Assembly (NCBI GenBank): GCA_022820925.1
Contig: JAJEEO010000014.1
Span: 232,116 to 296,115, forward strand
Source of the DNA: Acidimicrobiia bacterium
GTDB taxonomy: Bacteria; Actinomycetota; Acidimicrobiia; Acidimicrobiales; Poriferisodalaceae
Direction: 5' to 3'
DNA length: 64,000 nucleotides
Shown: piece after piece, positions 32,415 through 40,441 of the stretch
Layout: each line of letters begins with the position of its first letter
How positions within the stretch are numbered: the first letter of the stretch is position 1
Notes under the pieces: generated by a model
Database searches by the model: none
Seen by the model: only the letters and a program-made list of their open reading frames with translations
Told to the model about the DNA's origin: nothing
Made by a program: the position numbers and the translations under genes

Positions 32415-32879
32415 ATGATCCCGCTCAACGGGGTGCTCGAGGACGACCACACCGAGGTGTTCCCTTTCTTCAAGTGGAAGCTCTTCGCGCACGTCCCCGA
32501 CTGGGAGACGACCGAGTTCGGCCTGGCCATTGATGCGATCGACGGCGAACCGGTCGACGGCGACGTCTACCTGATCCCGAGCACGGACATCCGGGACTGG
32601 AAGGTGCTGAGCACCACGGCCTGGGCGTGCCGCCGGGGCGACCCCTGCGACGAGACAGTGCGCGACGTGCTGGTGCCGATCGTGCTGGCTGCGCTCGGCG
32701 ACCGCAGCATCGACTTCAGCATCATCGAAGCCGTAGTCGACCTGCGTGATGTGCGGGACGGGGTCGACGATCTCGCCGACGGAACCGCGCTCAGGACCGA
32801 CTTCTACCGACCCGTCGACGTCATCGGCCGGTGGAACACCCAGACCGGTCGCATCGGGCCGCCGGCGGACGCGGGGTAA
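32415..32879 (+). CDS. small membrane-associated hypothetical protein
   Basis: Unrecognised protein of 154 residues from ATG 32415. The same frame continues upstream to a stop at 32361 and would add IPAFFVLYIVM-type hydrophobic sequence, so the true protein probably begins with a membrane helix and a non-ATG start near 32379. A 11-base direct repeat CTGATTCCGGC (32360 and 32382) sits in that region. The rest is soluble and aromatic-rich (VFPFFKWKLFAHVPDWETTEF) with two Cys in CRRGDPC. It precedes the HTTM-DCC gene by six bases. Similar small partners occur beside HTTM proteins, including SdpA with SdpB, but homology is not established. Confidence 0.6.
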   Translation: MIPLNGVLEDDHTEVFPFFKWKLFAHVPDWETTEFGLAIDAIDGEPVDGDVYLIPSTDIRDWKVLSTTAWACRRGDPCDETVRDVLVPIVLAALGDRSIDFSIIEAVVDLRDVRDGVDDLADGTALRTDFYRPVDVIGRWNTQTGRIGPPADAG

Positions 32880-32884
32880 GCGCC

Positions 32885-34252
32885 GTGCTCGTGAGAAGGT
32901 CGATGCGCTGGATGCGCAGGTCTGTTCTGCAGGCCGGCGAGGTCGAGCACCGCTCGCCGGCTGAGTTGAGCCGGGCGGCCGCCGATGTGGTCATGCTCAG
33001 CCGCTTCTCCTACTTGTTCCTCGCCTTCAACATCGGCACTTCGGGGCTGCAGTTCGCCCGGGCCTACATGGGGCGACCGCCCACCGCGCCGCTGTGGCCG
33101 ATCGACGCCGTGCAGTGGCTGACCGGAGGGGGGTGGTTCGAACACGACCGAGTCATCACCGTGATCGGGCTGCTCTTTGCCATCGCCGCAGCGAGCTTCC
33201 CGAGAACCCTGCTGTGGCGGCTGGGCAGCTTCGGCTACCTGCTGCTGCACGTGTCGCTCGCCAATTCCTACGGCTCCATCAATCACGGCTCGCACGTGAT
33301 GCTGTTCGTCGGCTTTGCGTTGTTGTTCCTGCCAGGTCGCGACGAGGGCAGCCGCATGGCCCGCAAGAACGTGCTGTCGTGCCTCACGGTCCTGTGGTTC
33401 GCGCAGGGCCTGATCCTGCTGTCGTACACGCTGTCGGGCTTCTGGAAGCTGTGGCACAGCCGCCTCGAGGTGTTCTCGACCGACGCGATGTCGAGGATCC
33501 TGCTGGACCGGGCGCTGCTCGAAGCAGACAACATCCCGGTCCTGTTGCCGTTCGTGGCACAGCACAACTGGCTGGCACAGTCGATGTGGTGGCTGACGCT
33601 CTACATCGAGGTGTTCGCGCTGCTGGTGGTGTTCCGGCCCCACCTGCACCGGCTGTTCGGCGCGGTGCTGATGCTGTTCCACATCACGAGCGACTGGCTG
33701 ATGAACATCTCGTTCTCGCTCAACATCGTGATGCTCGGCCTGTTCCTGCTGCTGTCGCCGCTTGCACCTGACCGGTTCTCGGTGTCGGGCACCGTGCGTT
33801 CGCTGCCCATCGTGGGCATACCGTTCCGTCTCATGCAGCGGCGGCAGCGGTCGCAACGGCCGCAGCAGACGGATCGGGTCTGGCTCGTGTACGACGGCGA
33901 GTGCCCGATGTGCAACAACTACGCCCAGTACCTGCGGCTGCAGCAGTCAGTGGGCGAGTTCGTGCTGGTCGATGCGCGCCAGGGAGGGCCGATCGTCGAG
34001 GAGGTCCGGCGGCTGCCGCACGACCTGAACGACGGGATGGTGGTGAAGATCGGCGACCGGCACTACGTCGGTCATGAAGCGCTGCACGTACTGGCGCTGC
34101 TGGCGGCGGACCGCGGCGCGTTCAGCAAGTTCAACCGGCTGGCGTTCAGCTCGCCGCTGATCTCGCGCTTCACGTACCCGCTGATGAAGGCCGGGCGTTG
34201 GGTGCTGCTGAAGCTGAAGGGCGTGGCGCCGATCCCGCCCGCAGGCAGTTAG
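32885..34252 (+). CDS. HTTM-like membrane protein fused to a DCC thiol-oxidoreductase domain
   Basis: Membrane protein of about 455 residues. The N-terminal 290 residues carry several helices (FSYLFLAFNIGTSGLQFARAYM, VITVIGLLFAIAAASF, HVMLFVGFALLFLPG, WWLTLYIEVFALLVVF, VLMLFHITSDWLMNI) with conserved-looking NSYGSINHGSH and SGFWKLWHS, as in HTTM/vitamin-K-carboxylase-like proteins. The C-terminal 110 residues form a DCC-family domain (WLVYDGECPMCNNYAQYLRL). GTG 32885 follows the upstream gene by six bases. HTTM and DCC are often adjacent genes; here they are one protein. Function is unknown; redox or carboxylase-like chemistry is a guess. Confidence 0.75.
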   Translation: MLVRRSMRWMRRSVLQAGEVEHRSPAELSRAAADVVMLSRFSYLFLAFNIGTSGLQFARAYMGRPPTAPLWPIDAVQWLTGGGWFEHDRVITVIGLLFAIAAASFPRTLLWRLGSFGYLLLHVSLANSYGSINHGSHVMLFVGFALLFLPGRDEGSRMARKNVLSCLTVLWFAQGLILLSYTLSGFWKLWHSRLEVFSTDAMSRILLDRALLEADNIPVLLPFVAQHNWLAQSMWWLTLYIEVFALLVVFRPHLHRLFGAVLMLFHITSDWLMNISFSLNIVMLGLFLLLSPLAPDRFSVSGTVRSLPIVGIPFRLMQRRQRSQRPQQTDRVWLVYDGECPMCNNYAQYLRLQQSVGEFVLVDARQGGPIVEEVRRLPHDLNDGMVVKIGDRHYVGHEALHVLALLAADRGAFSKFNRLAFSSPLISRFTYPLMKAGRWVLLKLKGVAPIPPAGS

Positions 34253-35373
34253 GGAGCGGGCCAAGGATCGGCGTCGTCGGGGATGTCGGCTAGGGAGTGG
34301 TTGTCGGCGCCTTCTTTGCGGCCAGTCCAGCGAACGTGGCCGGGTGTGGCGCTCAGGCGGGCGATCACGTTCTGCTGCATGAGCCCGTCGACTTCCACGA
34401 ACACCTCGCGGGACTTGGCGTGGGGGTCGTCGGCGAGCTGGCTCATGTCGAGGACCGGTGCTGCGGCGGCCTGGGCGTTGTCGAATGCCTCGACTGCCTC
34501 GGCGAGCGTGCGCTGGGACACCCACTGGGCCATTGCCTCGTCCAGCTCGGCGCGGTGGGCCATGCGGCCCTCGAAGGTGGTGAAACGCTCGTCGTCGCCG
34601 ACGCCGATCATCTCCATGACGCGTGCCGCCACCGAGTCGGTGGAACTGCTCACGGCCAGCCATCCGCCGTCGGACGCCTGGTAGGTGCCGCGCGGCACGC
34701 TGTAGGGGATGCCCGATCCGAGGCGGGGCTGCAGGTAGCCCTCGGTGTGCCAGGCGGTCATCAGCGGACCCATGGCCTGGGACATGGACTCGAGCAGGTT
34801 GACGTCGACCACCTGGCCGACGCCGCTGCGCAGAGCCACCAATGCCGCGAACGCCCCGGCCAGGCCGGCGATCTCGTCGGTGAGCGCCACCGGCGGCAGC
34901 AGCGGCGCACCGTCGGCCTCGCCGTTCATCGAGGCGAAACCGCTCATCGCCTCGGCGAGCGTGGCGAAGCCGGGCCGGTCGCGATACGGGCCGTCCTGGC
35001 CGAAGCCGGTCAGCCGCACGACGACCAGCTTGGGGTTGGCTGCGATCAGTTCGCCGGGCACCAGCCCGAGCGCTTCGAGCTTGCCGGGCCGGAAGTTCTC
35101 CACCAGCACGTCGGCGACGGCCAGCAGCCGGCGCAGCAGCGCGAGGTCGTCGGCGGCCTTGAGATCGAGCGTGACACAGCGCTTGTTGCGGTTGACCAGC
35201 CGCCACCACAGCGTCTCGCCCTGTGCGTCGCGCCATCCCATGTTGCGGACGGTGTCGCCGCCGGGGCGCTCCACCTTGATGACGTCGGCGCCGAAGTCGG
35301 CCAGGTAGCGGGCGCAGTGCGGCCCAGCGAACACCGACGACAGGTCCACGACACGCAGGCTGTCGAGCGGCAT
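34249..35373 (-). CDS. class III (CaiB/BaiF) CoA-transferase
   Basis: Transfers CoA between carboxylic acids, 374 residues. It begins MPLDSLRVVDLSSVFAGPHCARYLADFGADVIKVERPGGDTVRNM, the family signature, with DLKAADDLALLRRLLAVADVLVENFRPGKLEALGL and the catalytic Asp expected in DVNLLESMSQAMG. Substrate is unknown. ATG 35373 is the start. Its stop overlaps the end of the convergent HTTM-DCC gene by four bases. Downstream of the acyl-CoA carboxylase genes on the same strand, it may belong to the same CoA-ester metabolism. Confidence 0.9.
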   Translation of the reverse strand: MPLDSLRVVDLSSVFAGPHCARYLADFGADVIKVERPGGDTVRNMGWRDAQGETLWWRLVNRNKRCVTLDLKAADDLALLRRLLAVADVLVENFRPGKLEALGLVPGELIAANPKLVVVRLTGFGQDGPYRDRPGFATLAEAMSGFASMNGEADGAPLLPPVALTDEIAGLAGAFAALVALRSGVGQVVDVNLLESMSQAMGPLMTAWHTEGYLQPRLGSGIPYSVPRGTYQASDGGWLAVSSSTDSVAARVMEMIGVGDDERFTTFEGRMAHRAELDEAMAQWVSQRTLAEAVEAFDNAQAAAAPVLDMSQLADDPHAKSREVFVEVDGLMQQNVIARLSATPGHVRWTGRKEGADNHSLADIPDDADPWPAP

Positions 35374-35405
35374 GGCCGCAGCGTGGTTCGGGCCTGCTGG
35401 CACGG

Positions 35406-35612
35406 CTAGCGGTAGCGGACGGCCGGCCAGGACGTGGGGGCTTGCCAGGGGCGGCCGCTGAAGCGCCATCTGCTGGACGGCACCACGTGCGGGTCGGCCG
35501 GGGCGGGACGGGGCCACAGCAGCTCGAGCGCCGTGACGATCGCGGCGGCCTCCTCCGCGGTCGCCGCGGGAGCGATGGCCACGTGCGAAGCGTCGATCAC
35601 AGGTGCAGTCAC
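35406..35612 (-). CDS. accE: acyl-CoA carboxylase epsilon subunit
   Basis: Small actinobacterial subunit that stabilises acyl-CoA carboxylase complexes, 68 residues. Typical features are an N-terminal helix starting with a short beta strand (VAIAPAATAEEAAAIVTALELL) and a Pro/Trp-rich C-terminal end (SSRWRFSGRPWQAPTSWPAVRYR). GTG 35612 has a GGGGAG ribosome site six bases upstream. It follows the beta subunit gene by 14 bases, exactly where epsilon genes are found in Streptomyces and mycobacteria. Confidence 0.85.
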   Translation of the reverse strand: MTAPVIDASHVAIAPAATAEEAAAIVTALELLWPRPAPADPHVVPSSRWRFSGRPWQAPTSWPAVRYR

Positions 35613-35626
35613 CGGGCGCTCCCCCG

Positions 35627-37183
35627 CTAGAGGGGCACGTTGCCGTGCTTGCGGCGCGGCAACTCCTCGCGCTTGGCACCGATCAGCTCGAAGGCGGCGA
35701 TGACCTTCTGGCGGGTCTCTGCGGGGTCGATGACCGCGTCGACGATGCCCCGCTCGGCCGCGATGTAGGGGTTGGCGTACTTGCGGCTGTACTCGTCGAC
35801 CAGCGCAGCCTTGCGAGCCTCGGGGTCGGCGGCCTGCTGCAGCTCGCGCCGGTTCAGGATCTCCACCGCTCCCTGCGGGCCCATCACCGCCAGCTCGGCC
35901 GTGGGCCACGCAAAGCTGACGTCGCAGCCGACCGACTTGGAATCCATCACGACGTAGGCGCCGCCGTAGGCCTTGCGGGTGATGACCTGCACCCGGGGCA
36001 CGGTCGCCTCGCAGTAGGCGTACAGCAGCTTGGCGCCGTGGCGGATGATGCCGCCGTGCTCCTGGTCGACGCCGGGCAGGAAGCCCGGGACGTCCACGAA
36101 GGTCAGCAGCGGGATGTTGAAGGCGTCGCAGAAGCGCACGAACCGGGCCGCCTTCTCTGACGACTCGATGTCGAGCACGCCGGCCATCACCATCGGCTGG
36201 TTGCCCACGACGCCCACCGAGCGGCCGTTGAGCCGGGCGAAGCCGCACACGATCGAGCCGGCCCAGGCGGCGTGGTACTCGAAGAACTCGCCGTCGTCGA
36301 CGACCTCGCCGATCACCTGCTTCATGTCGTAGGGCACGTTCGGGCTCTGCGGCATGAGGTCGCGCAGCGTCGGGCACCAGCGGTCGGGCTCGTCGGCGGC
36401 TTCGACGACCGGCGGTGCGTCGAGGTTGTTCGACGGCAGGAACGACAGCAGGTAGCGCACGTCGTCGAGCACGGCCTTCTCGTCGGCAGCCACGAACGTG
36501 GCCACGCCCGACTTGGTGCTGTGCGAACCGGCGCCGCCGAGCTCTTCGAGCGTGACGTCCTCGCCGGTGACGGTCTTCACCACGTCGGGGCCGGTGATGA
36601 ACATGTGGCTGGAGTCGCGCACCATGAAGATGAAGTCGGTCATGGCGGGCGAGTAGACGGCGCCGCCGGCGCACGGCCCCATGATCACGCTGATCTGCGG
36701 TATGACGCCCGACGCCAGCACGTTGCGGCGGAAGATGCCGCCGTAGCCCGCCAGCGAGACCACGCCCTCCTGGATGCGGGCGCCGGCGCCGTCGTTCAGG
36801 CCGATGATCGGCGCGCCGACCGACTCGGCGAGGTCCATGACCTTGTGGGTCTTCTCGGCGAACACCTCGCCCAGAGCGCCGCCGAACACGGTGAAGTCCT
36901 GGCTGGCCACGAACACCTTGCGGCCGTCGATGTTGCCCCAGCCGGTGATGATGCCGTCGGTGTAGGGGCGCTCGTCGAGGCCGACGTCGTGCGCCCGGTG
37001 GCGGGCCAGCATGTCGAGCTCGTGGAAGGTGCCGTCATCGAAGAGGTACTCGATGCGCTCTCGGGCGAGCATCTTGCCCTTGTCGTGCTGCCGCTGGACG
37101 GCCCGCTCCGGACCGGCGTTCAGCGCCTCGTCCCGGCGGCGGGCCAGCTCTTCCAAGCGTTCGTCCATGGTCGGCTCAGACAT
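35627..37183 (-). CDS. pccB: propionyl/acyl-CoA carboxylase beta subunit
   Basis: Carboxyltransferase subunit that moves the carboxyl group from biotin to propionyl-CoA (or acetyl-CoA), 518 residues. Motifs include KGKMLARERIEYLFDDGTFHELDML, VFGGALGEVFAEKTHKVMDLA, GLNDGAGARIQEGVVSLAGYGGIF, and in the C-terminal half FVDVPGFLPGVDQEHGGIIRHGAKLLYAYCEAT and AYGGAYVVMDSKSVGCD. Substrate choice cannot be fixed by eye; the Asp in GVDQEH-type sequence fits propionyl-CoA. With ecm, ccr and epimerase it could supply methylmalonyl-CoA. The biotin subunit is not in the window. Confidence 0.93.
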   Translation of the reverse strand: MSEPTMDERLEELARRRDEALNAGPERAVQRQHDKGKMLARERIEYLFDDGTFHELDMLARHRAHDVGLDERPYTDGIITGWGNIDGRKVFVASQDFTVFGGALGEVFAEKTHKVMDLAESVGAPIIGLNDGAGARIQEGVVSLAGYGGIFRRNVLASGVIPQISVIMGPCAGGAVYSPAMTDFIFMVRDSSHMFITGPDVVKTVTGEDVTLEELGGAGSHSTKSGVATFVAADEKAVLDDVRYLLSFLPSNNLDAPPVVEAADEPDRWCPTLRDLMPQSPNVPYDMKQVIGEVVDDGEFFEYHAAWAGSIVCGFARLNGRSVGVVGNQPMVMAGVLDIESSEKAARFVRFCDAFNIPLLTFVDVPGFLPGVDQEHGGIIRHGAKLLYAYCEATVPRVQVITRKAYGGAYVVMDSKSVGCDVSFAWPTAELAVMGPQGAVEILNRRELQQAADPEARKAALVDEYSRKYANPYIAAERGIVDAVIDPAETRQKVIAAFELIGAKREELPRRKHGNVPL

Positions 37184-37240
37184 CCAGCAGAGCCTACGAG
37201 AGCAGGCCGTCCCCTAGCTCAGGCGGTCCCTACCAGCCCA

Positions 37241-37309
37241 TTTCACCCGCTCTTGTTCGCTGCGCTCACGGGCCGCTCGGGCCACGGCTTCGCCTTCGGC
37301 TCAGCCTCT
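37241..37309 (-). repeat. dispersed repeat family B, copy 3
   Basis: Minus-strand copy: AGAGGCTGAGCCGAAGGCGA, then AGCCGTGGCCCGAGCGGCCC, then GTGAGCGCAGCGAACAAGAG and CGGG. It fills the spacer between pccB and the VOC gene, and its end runs into the -10 box of the latter. Confidence 0.85.
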
Positions 37310-37314
37310 AGGCT
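37309..37314 (+). promoter_or_regulatory. -10 box of leaderless VOC gene
   Basis: TAGGCT six bases before ATG 37321, at the very edge of repeat family B copy 3. The repeat end CAGCCTCT and the box together form CAGCCTCTAGGCTG, an interrupted palindrome. Confidence 0.55.
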
Positions 37315-37320
37315 GCACCC

Positions 37321-37680
37321 ATGGAACTGGGGCCTGTGCATCACGTATCGATCAACTGCGCCGATGTGGATGCTGCGGCGCCGTTCTACACCGACGTCCT
37401 GGGCATGAAGCAGCTCGACCGGCCCGATTTCGGGTTCAACGGCCGCTGGCTGCAGACGCCTGGCGGCGGCGAGGTGCACCTCATCGAAGTGCCCGACTGG
37501 GTGCCGCCCAAGGGCCAGCACTGGGCCTTCAAGGTCGACGACATCGATGCCAGTGTGGCTGAGCTGCGCGACGCCGGCGTGAAGGTCAAGGATCCGGTGG
37601 CCCTTCCGGGCACCACGGCCCGCCAGACGTTCTTCTTCGATCCGGCCGGCAACATGATCGAGCTGAACCAGCCCGCCTGA
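37321..37680 (+). CDS. VOC (glyoxalase-like) family protein
   Basis: Metal-dependent vicinal-oxygen-chelate fold protein of 119 residues. The two beta-alpha-beta-beta-beta repeats are visible: LGPVHHVSINCADVDAAAPFYTDVLGMKQLDRP and GQHWAFKVDDIDASVAELRDAGVKVKDP. Likely metal ligands are His near residue 6-7, the His of EVHLIEVP, His of QHWAFKV and the C-terminal Glu in MIELNQPA. It may be a glyoxalase, a dioxygenase-like or an epimerase-like enzyme; the substrate is unknown. A -10 box lies six bases before the ATG. It is convergent with the exonuclease gene. Confidence 0.85.
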   Translation: MELGPVHHVSINCADVDAAAPFYTDVLGMKQLDRPDFGFNGRWLQTPGGGEVHLIEVPDWVPPKGQHWAFKVDDIDASVAELRDAGVKVKDPVALPGTTARQTFFFDPAGNMIELNQPA

Positions 37681-37715
37681 GTTACAGCGTCATTCACGTC
37701 CGAGGCTTGCGGCAC

Positions 37716-38636
37716 CTAGGAGTCGGCGCGGTACGCGGCCAGGTTCATGACTCGCTCGAACAGCGGGCCGGCACCGATCTGATCACAGAGATCTTCGAAG
37801 CCGCTGAGCGGGCCGCGCCAGGCCAGCTCGTCGACGCTGTCTGACACCGGCGCATCGGTGCGCACGGTGGCAATGCGGCGGAACAACAACGCTTGATCTC
37901 GCTCGGCAGCGAGCGTTGCAGCAAGGCCGGCCGCGCCCCGGACCTTCGGCGCCCAGTCGTCGTGCGAATCCGGGATGTTCTCGATATGGCCGTAGTGCGA
38001 CAGCATGACCGACGTCGACTTGGCGCCCCAGCCCTTCAGGCCCGGAAAGCCGTCGGCGCTGTCTCCCACCAAGCCCAGGTAGTCGGGTATGGACTCGGGG
38101 CTGACGCCGAACTTCGCCTCCACGCCGGCCACGTCGATGATCTCGTCGGCCCGGCGGTCCCACTGGACGACATTGCCGCCGACGCACTGGCCCAGATCCT
38201 TGTCGGGAGTGCAGATCAGCACCTGCCGGACACGATCGTCGTCAGCAGCCATCGCCGCGCCCGCTGCCATGGCGTCATCGGCTTCGAACTCGATCATCGG
38301 CCACACGGCCACGCCCAGCGACCTCAGGGCATCCTCGGTGGGATGGAACTGCGACAGCAGGTCAGGGTCGATCCCCGAGCCGTCCTTGTATCCGGGCCAC
38401 AGATCATTGCGGAACGACTCCACGACGTGGTCGGTGGCCACGGCAACGTGGGTCGCGCCCCCCTCGAGCAGCATCACGATGTTGCCGAGCACGCCGCGCA
38501 ACGCCCCGACTTCGCTGCCGTCGGGCGCCTTGCGGCTGGGCACCGCAAAGAAGTGGCGGAACAGCTCGTAGGTGCCGTCGATCAGGTGGACATCGACCTG
38601 ACCGCCGGCGGGCGGCGCTCCCGCTGTTCCCTCCAT
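37716..38636 (-). CDS. 5'-3' exonuclease (Pol I N-terminal-domain type)
   Basis: Stand-alone flap/5' nuclease of 306 residues, related to the N-terminal domain of DNA polymerase I. Metal-site acidic motifs are present: VHLIDGTYELFRHFFA, VAVATDH, FEADDAMAAGAAMAA, VLICTPDKDLGQCV and the helix-three-turn region IPDYLGLVGDSADGFPGLKGWGAKS. An N-terminal Gly/Pro segment precedes the domain. On the minus strand TAGGGT stands seven bases before ATG 38636, giving a predicted leaderless message. It probably removes RNA primers or flaps in repair or replication. Confidence 0.9.
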   Translation of the reverse strand: MEGTAGAPPAGGQVDVHLIDGTYELFRHFFAVPSRKAPDGSEVGALRGVLGNIVMLLEGGATHVAVATDHVVESFRNDLWPGYKDGSGIDPDLLSQFHPTEDALRSLGVAVWPMIEFEADDAMAAGAAMAADDDRVRQVLICTPDKDLGQCVGGNVVQWDRRADEIIDVAGVEAKFGVSPESIPDYLGLVGDSADGFPGLKGWGAKSTSVMLSHYGHIENIPDSHDDWAPKVRGAAGLAATLAAERDQALLFRRIATVRTDAPVSDSVDELAWRGPLSGFEDLCDQIGAGPLFERVMNLAAYRADS

Positions 38637-38793
38637 GACCTCGACCCTAGGAGGGCGCTCAGCCTCTCGGGGCACTGCCGCCACAGCCCGCTCTAGAGTT
38701 GGCGCGGCCGATCCGCCGGGAGACGCCTCCGGCGGGGCACCGCACACCACGGCGACCGCCGCATACGACAACCCATGACCCTGAGGGGACGAC

Positions 38794-40332
38794 ATGAAGG
38801 TTCCGTTCACTGTTTCCGACTTCCTGTACCGGGCCGAGAACGTGTACCCGGACCGGGTGGCGCTGGCCGACGAACCCGAGGCGCCCGGCGGCGGGCTCGG
38901 GGAGATCACTTACGCCCAGTTCGGCGACCTCGTGCGGGCCCAGGCAGCCAAGCTGGATCAGCTCGGCATCACCCACGGCGAGCGGGTGGCGATGGTGTCG
39001 CAGAACGCCGGCCGGCTGATGACGTCGTTCTACGGCGTGTCGGGCTACGGCCGCATCTTCGTGCCTATCAACTTCCGGCTCAGCCACGACGAGATCAGCT
39101 ACATCATCGATCACTGCGGCGCCACGATGCTGCTGGTGGACCCCTCCATGGAGGACACCTGCAAGGACATCGACGTCGAGCACTTCGTGGTGATGGGCAC
39201 CGACGCCGACGACCAGATGTATGCGCCGGGCGCGGAGCCTGCCCCGTGGACGCCCGACGAGGACGTCACCGCCACCATCAACTACACCTCGGGCACCACC
39301 GCCCGCCCCAAGGGCGTGCAGCAGACCCACCGGGCGCTGTGGGTGAACGCCACCACCTTCGGCTGGCACTCCGGCGTCAGCGACCGTGACGTGTACCTGC
39401 ACACGCTGCCGATGTTCCACTGCAACGGCTGGGGCATGCCCTATGCCGTGACCGGCATGGGCGGCAAGCACGTGGTGCAGCGCGAGGTGCGCGGCCCCGA
39501 GATCCTGAAGCGCATCGAAGACCACGGCGTGACGCTGATGTGCGGCGCGCCTGCCGTGGTGGCCGCGGTGCTGGATGCAGCGGCCGAGTGGGACGGCCCC
39601 ATTCCCGGCAGCGGGCAGGTGCGGATGGTGGTGGCGGGCGCGCCGCCGCCCACGCGCACCATCGCCCGGATGGAGACCGAGCTGGGCTGGGAGTTCATCC
39701 AGATCTACGGCCTCACCGAGACGGCGCCGCTGCTCACCATGAACCGCTGCCGGCCCGAATGGGACGAATTCGAGCCCGACCACAAGGCCCGCAAGCTGAG
39801 CCGGGCCGGAGCTCCGGCCATCGGCGTGAAGATCGACGTGGACAACCAGGGCGAGATCCTGGCCCGGGCGAACGTGGTGCTCGAGGGCTACTGGGAGCAG
39901 CCCGAGGCGACTGCAGAGGCCATCGTGGACGGCTGGTTCCACACCGGCGACGGCGGCACCATGGACGACGAGCACCACGTGACCATCTCGGACCGCAAGA
40001 AGGACGTGATCATCTCCGGAGGCGAGAACGTGTCGTCCATCGAGGTGGAGGACGTGCTGTTCAGCCATCCCGCGGTGACCGAAGTGGCGGTGATCGGCGT
40101 GCCCGACGAGAAGTGGGGTGAGACGATCAAGGCCCTCGTGGTCGTCGACGCCGCAGCCGATGCGGTGACCGATCGTGATCTCATCGACTTCTGCCGGGAC
40201 CGGATGGCGCACTTCAAGTGCCCCACCAGCGTCGAGTTCCGCGAGGAGCTGGCCCGCACCGCCACCGGCAAGCTGCAGAAGTTCAAGCTGCGTGCCCCCT
40301 ACTGGGAAGGCATGGAGAAGCAGATCAACTGA
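38794..40332 (+). CDS. acyl-CoA synthetase (AMP-forming), DmdB-like
   Basis: ATP-dependent ligase that activates a carboxylic acid to its CoA ester, 512 residues. Key motifs: the P-loop NYTSGTTARPKGVQQTHRAL, YGLTETAPLL, WFHTGDGGTMDDEHHVTISDRKKDVIISGGENVSSIEVE, and the C-terminal lysine in RTATGKLQKFKLR. The sequence resembles medium-chain and DMSP/methylmercaptopropionate ligases; substrate is inferred only. ATG 38794 has a GAGGGGAC ribosome site. A family B repeat begins exactly at its stop codon. Confidence 0.9.
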   Translation: MKVPFTVSDFLYRAENVYPDRVALADEPEAPGGGLGEITYAQFGDLVRAQAAKLDQLGITHGERVAMVSQNAGRLMTSFYGVSGYGRIFVPINFRLSHDEISYIIDHCGATMLLVDPSMEDTCKDIDVEHFVVMGTDADDQMYAPGAEPAPWTPDEDVTATINYTSGTTARPKGVQQTHRALWVNATTFGWHSGVSDRDVYLHTLPMFHCNGWGMPYAVTGMGGKHVVQREVRGPEILKRIEDHGVTLMCGAPAVVAAVLDAAAEWDGPIPGSGQVRMVVAGAPPPTRTIARMETELGWEFIQIYGLTETAPLLTMNRCRPEWDEFEPDHKARKLSRAGAPAIGVKIDVDNQGEILARANVVLEGYWEQPEATAEAIVDGWFHTGDGGTMDDEHHVTISDRKKDVIISGGENVSSIEVEDVLFSHPAVTEVAVIGVPDEKWGETIKALVVVDAAADAVTDRDLIDFCRDRMAHFKCPTSVEFREELARTATGKLQKFKLRAPYWEGMEKQIN

Positions 40333-40420
40333 GAGGCTGAGCCGGTAGGCGAAGCCGTGGCCCGAGCGGCCCGTGAGCGCAGCGAACAAGAGCGGGAAGT
40401 GATGGCGGTGCGACGAGAAG
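40332..40420 (+). repeat. dispersed repeat family B, copy 4
   Basis: AGAGGCTGAGCCGGTAGGCG, then the core GCCGTGGCCCGAGCGGCCCG, then TGAGCGCAGCGAACAAGAGC and a right end ATGGCGGTGCGACGAG. It is nearly identical to copy 1 over about 85 bases and lies between two convergent genes. Confidence 0.88.
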
Positions 40421-40441
40421 GTGCACCTGCCCGGGCGCCAT

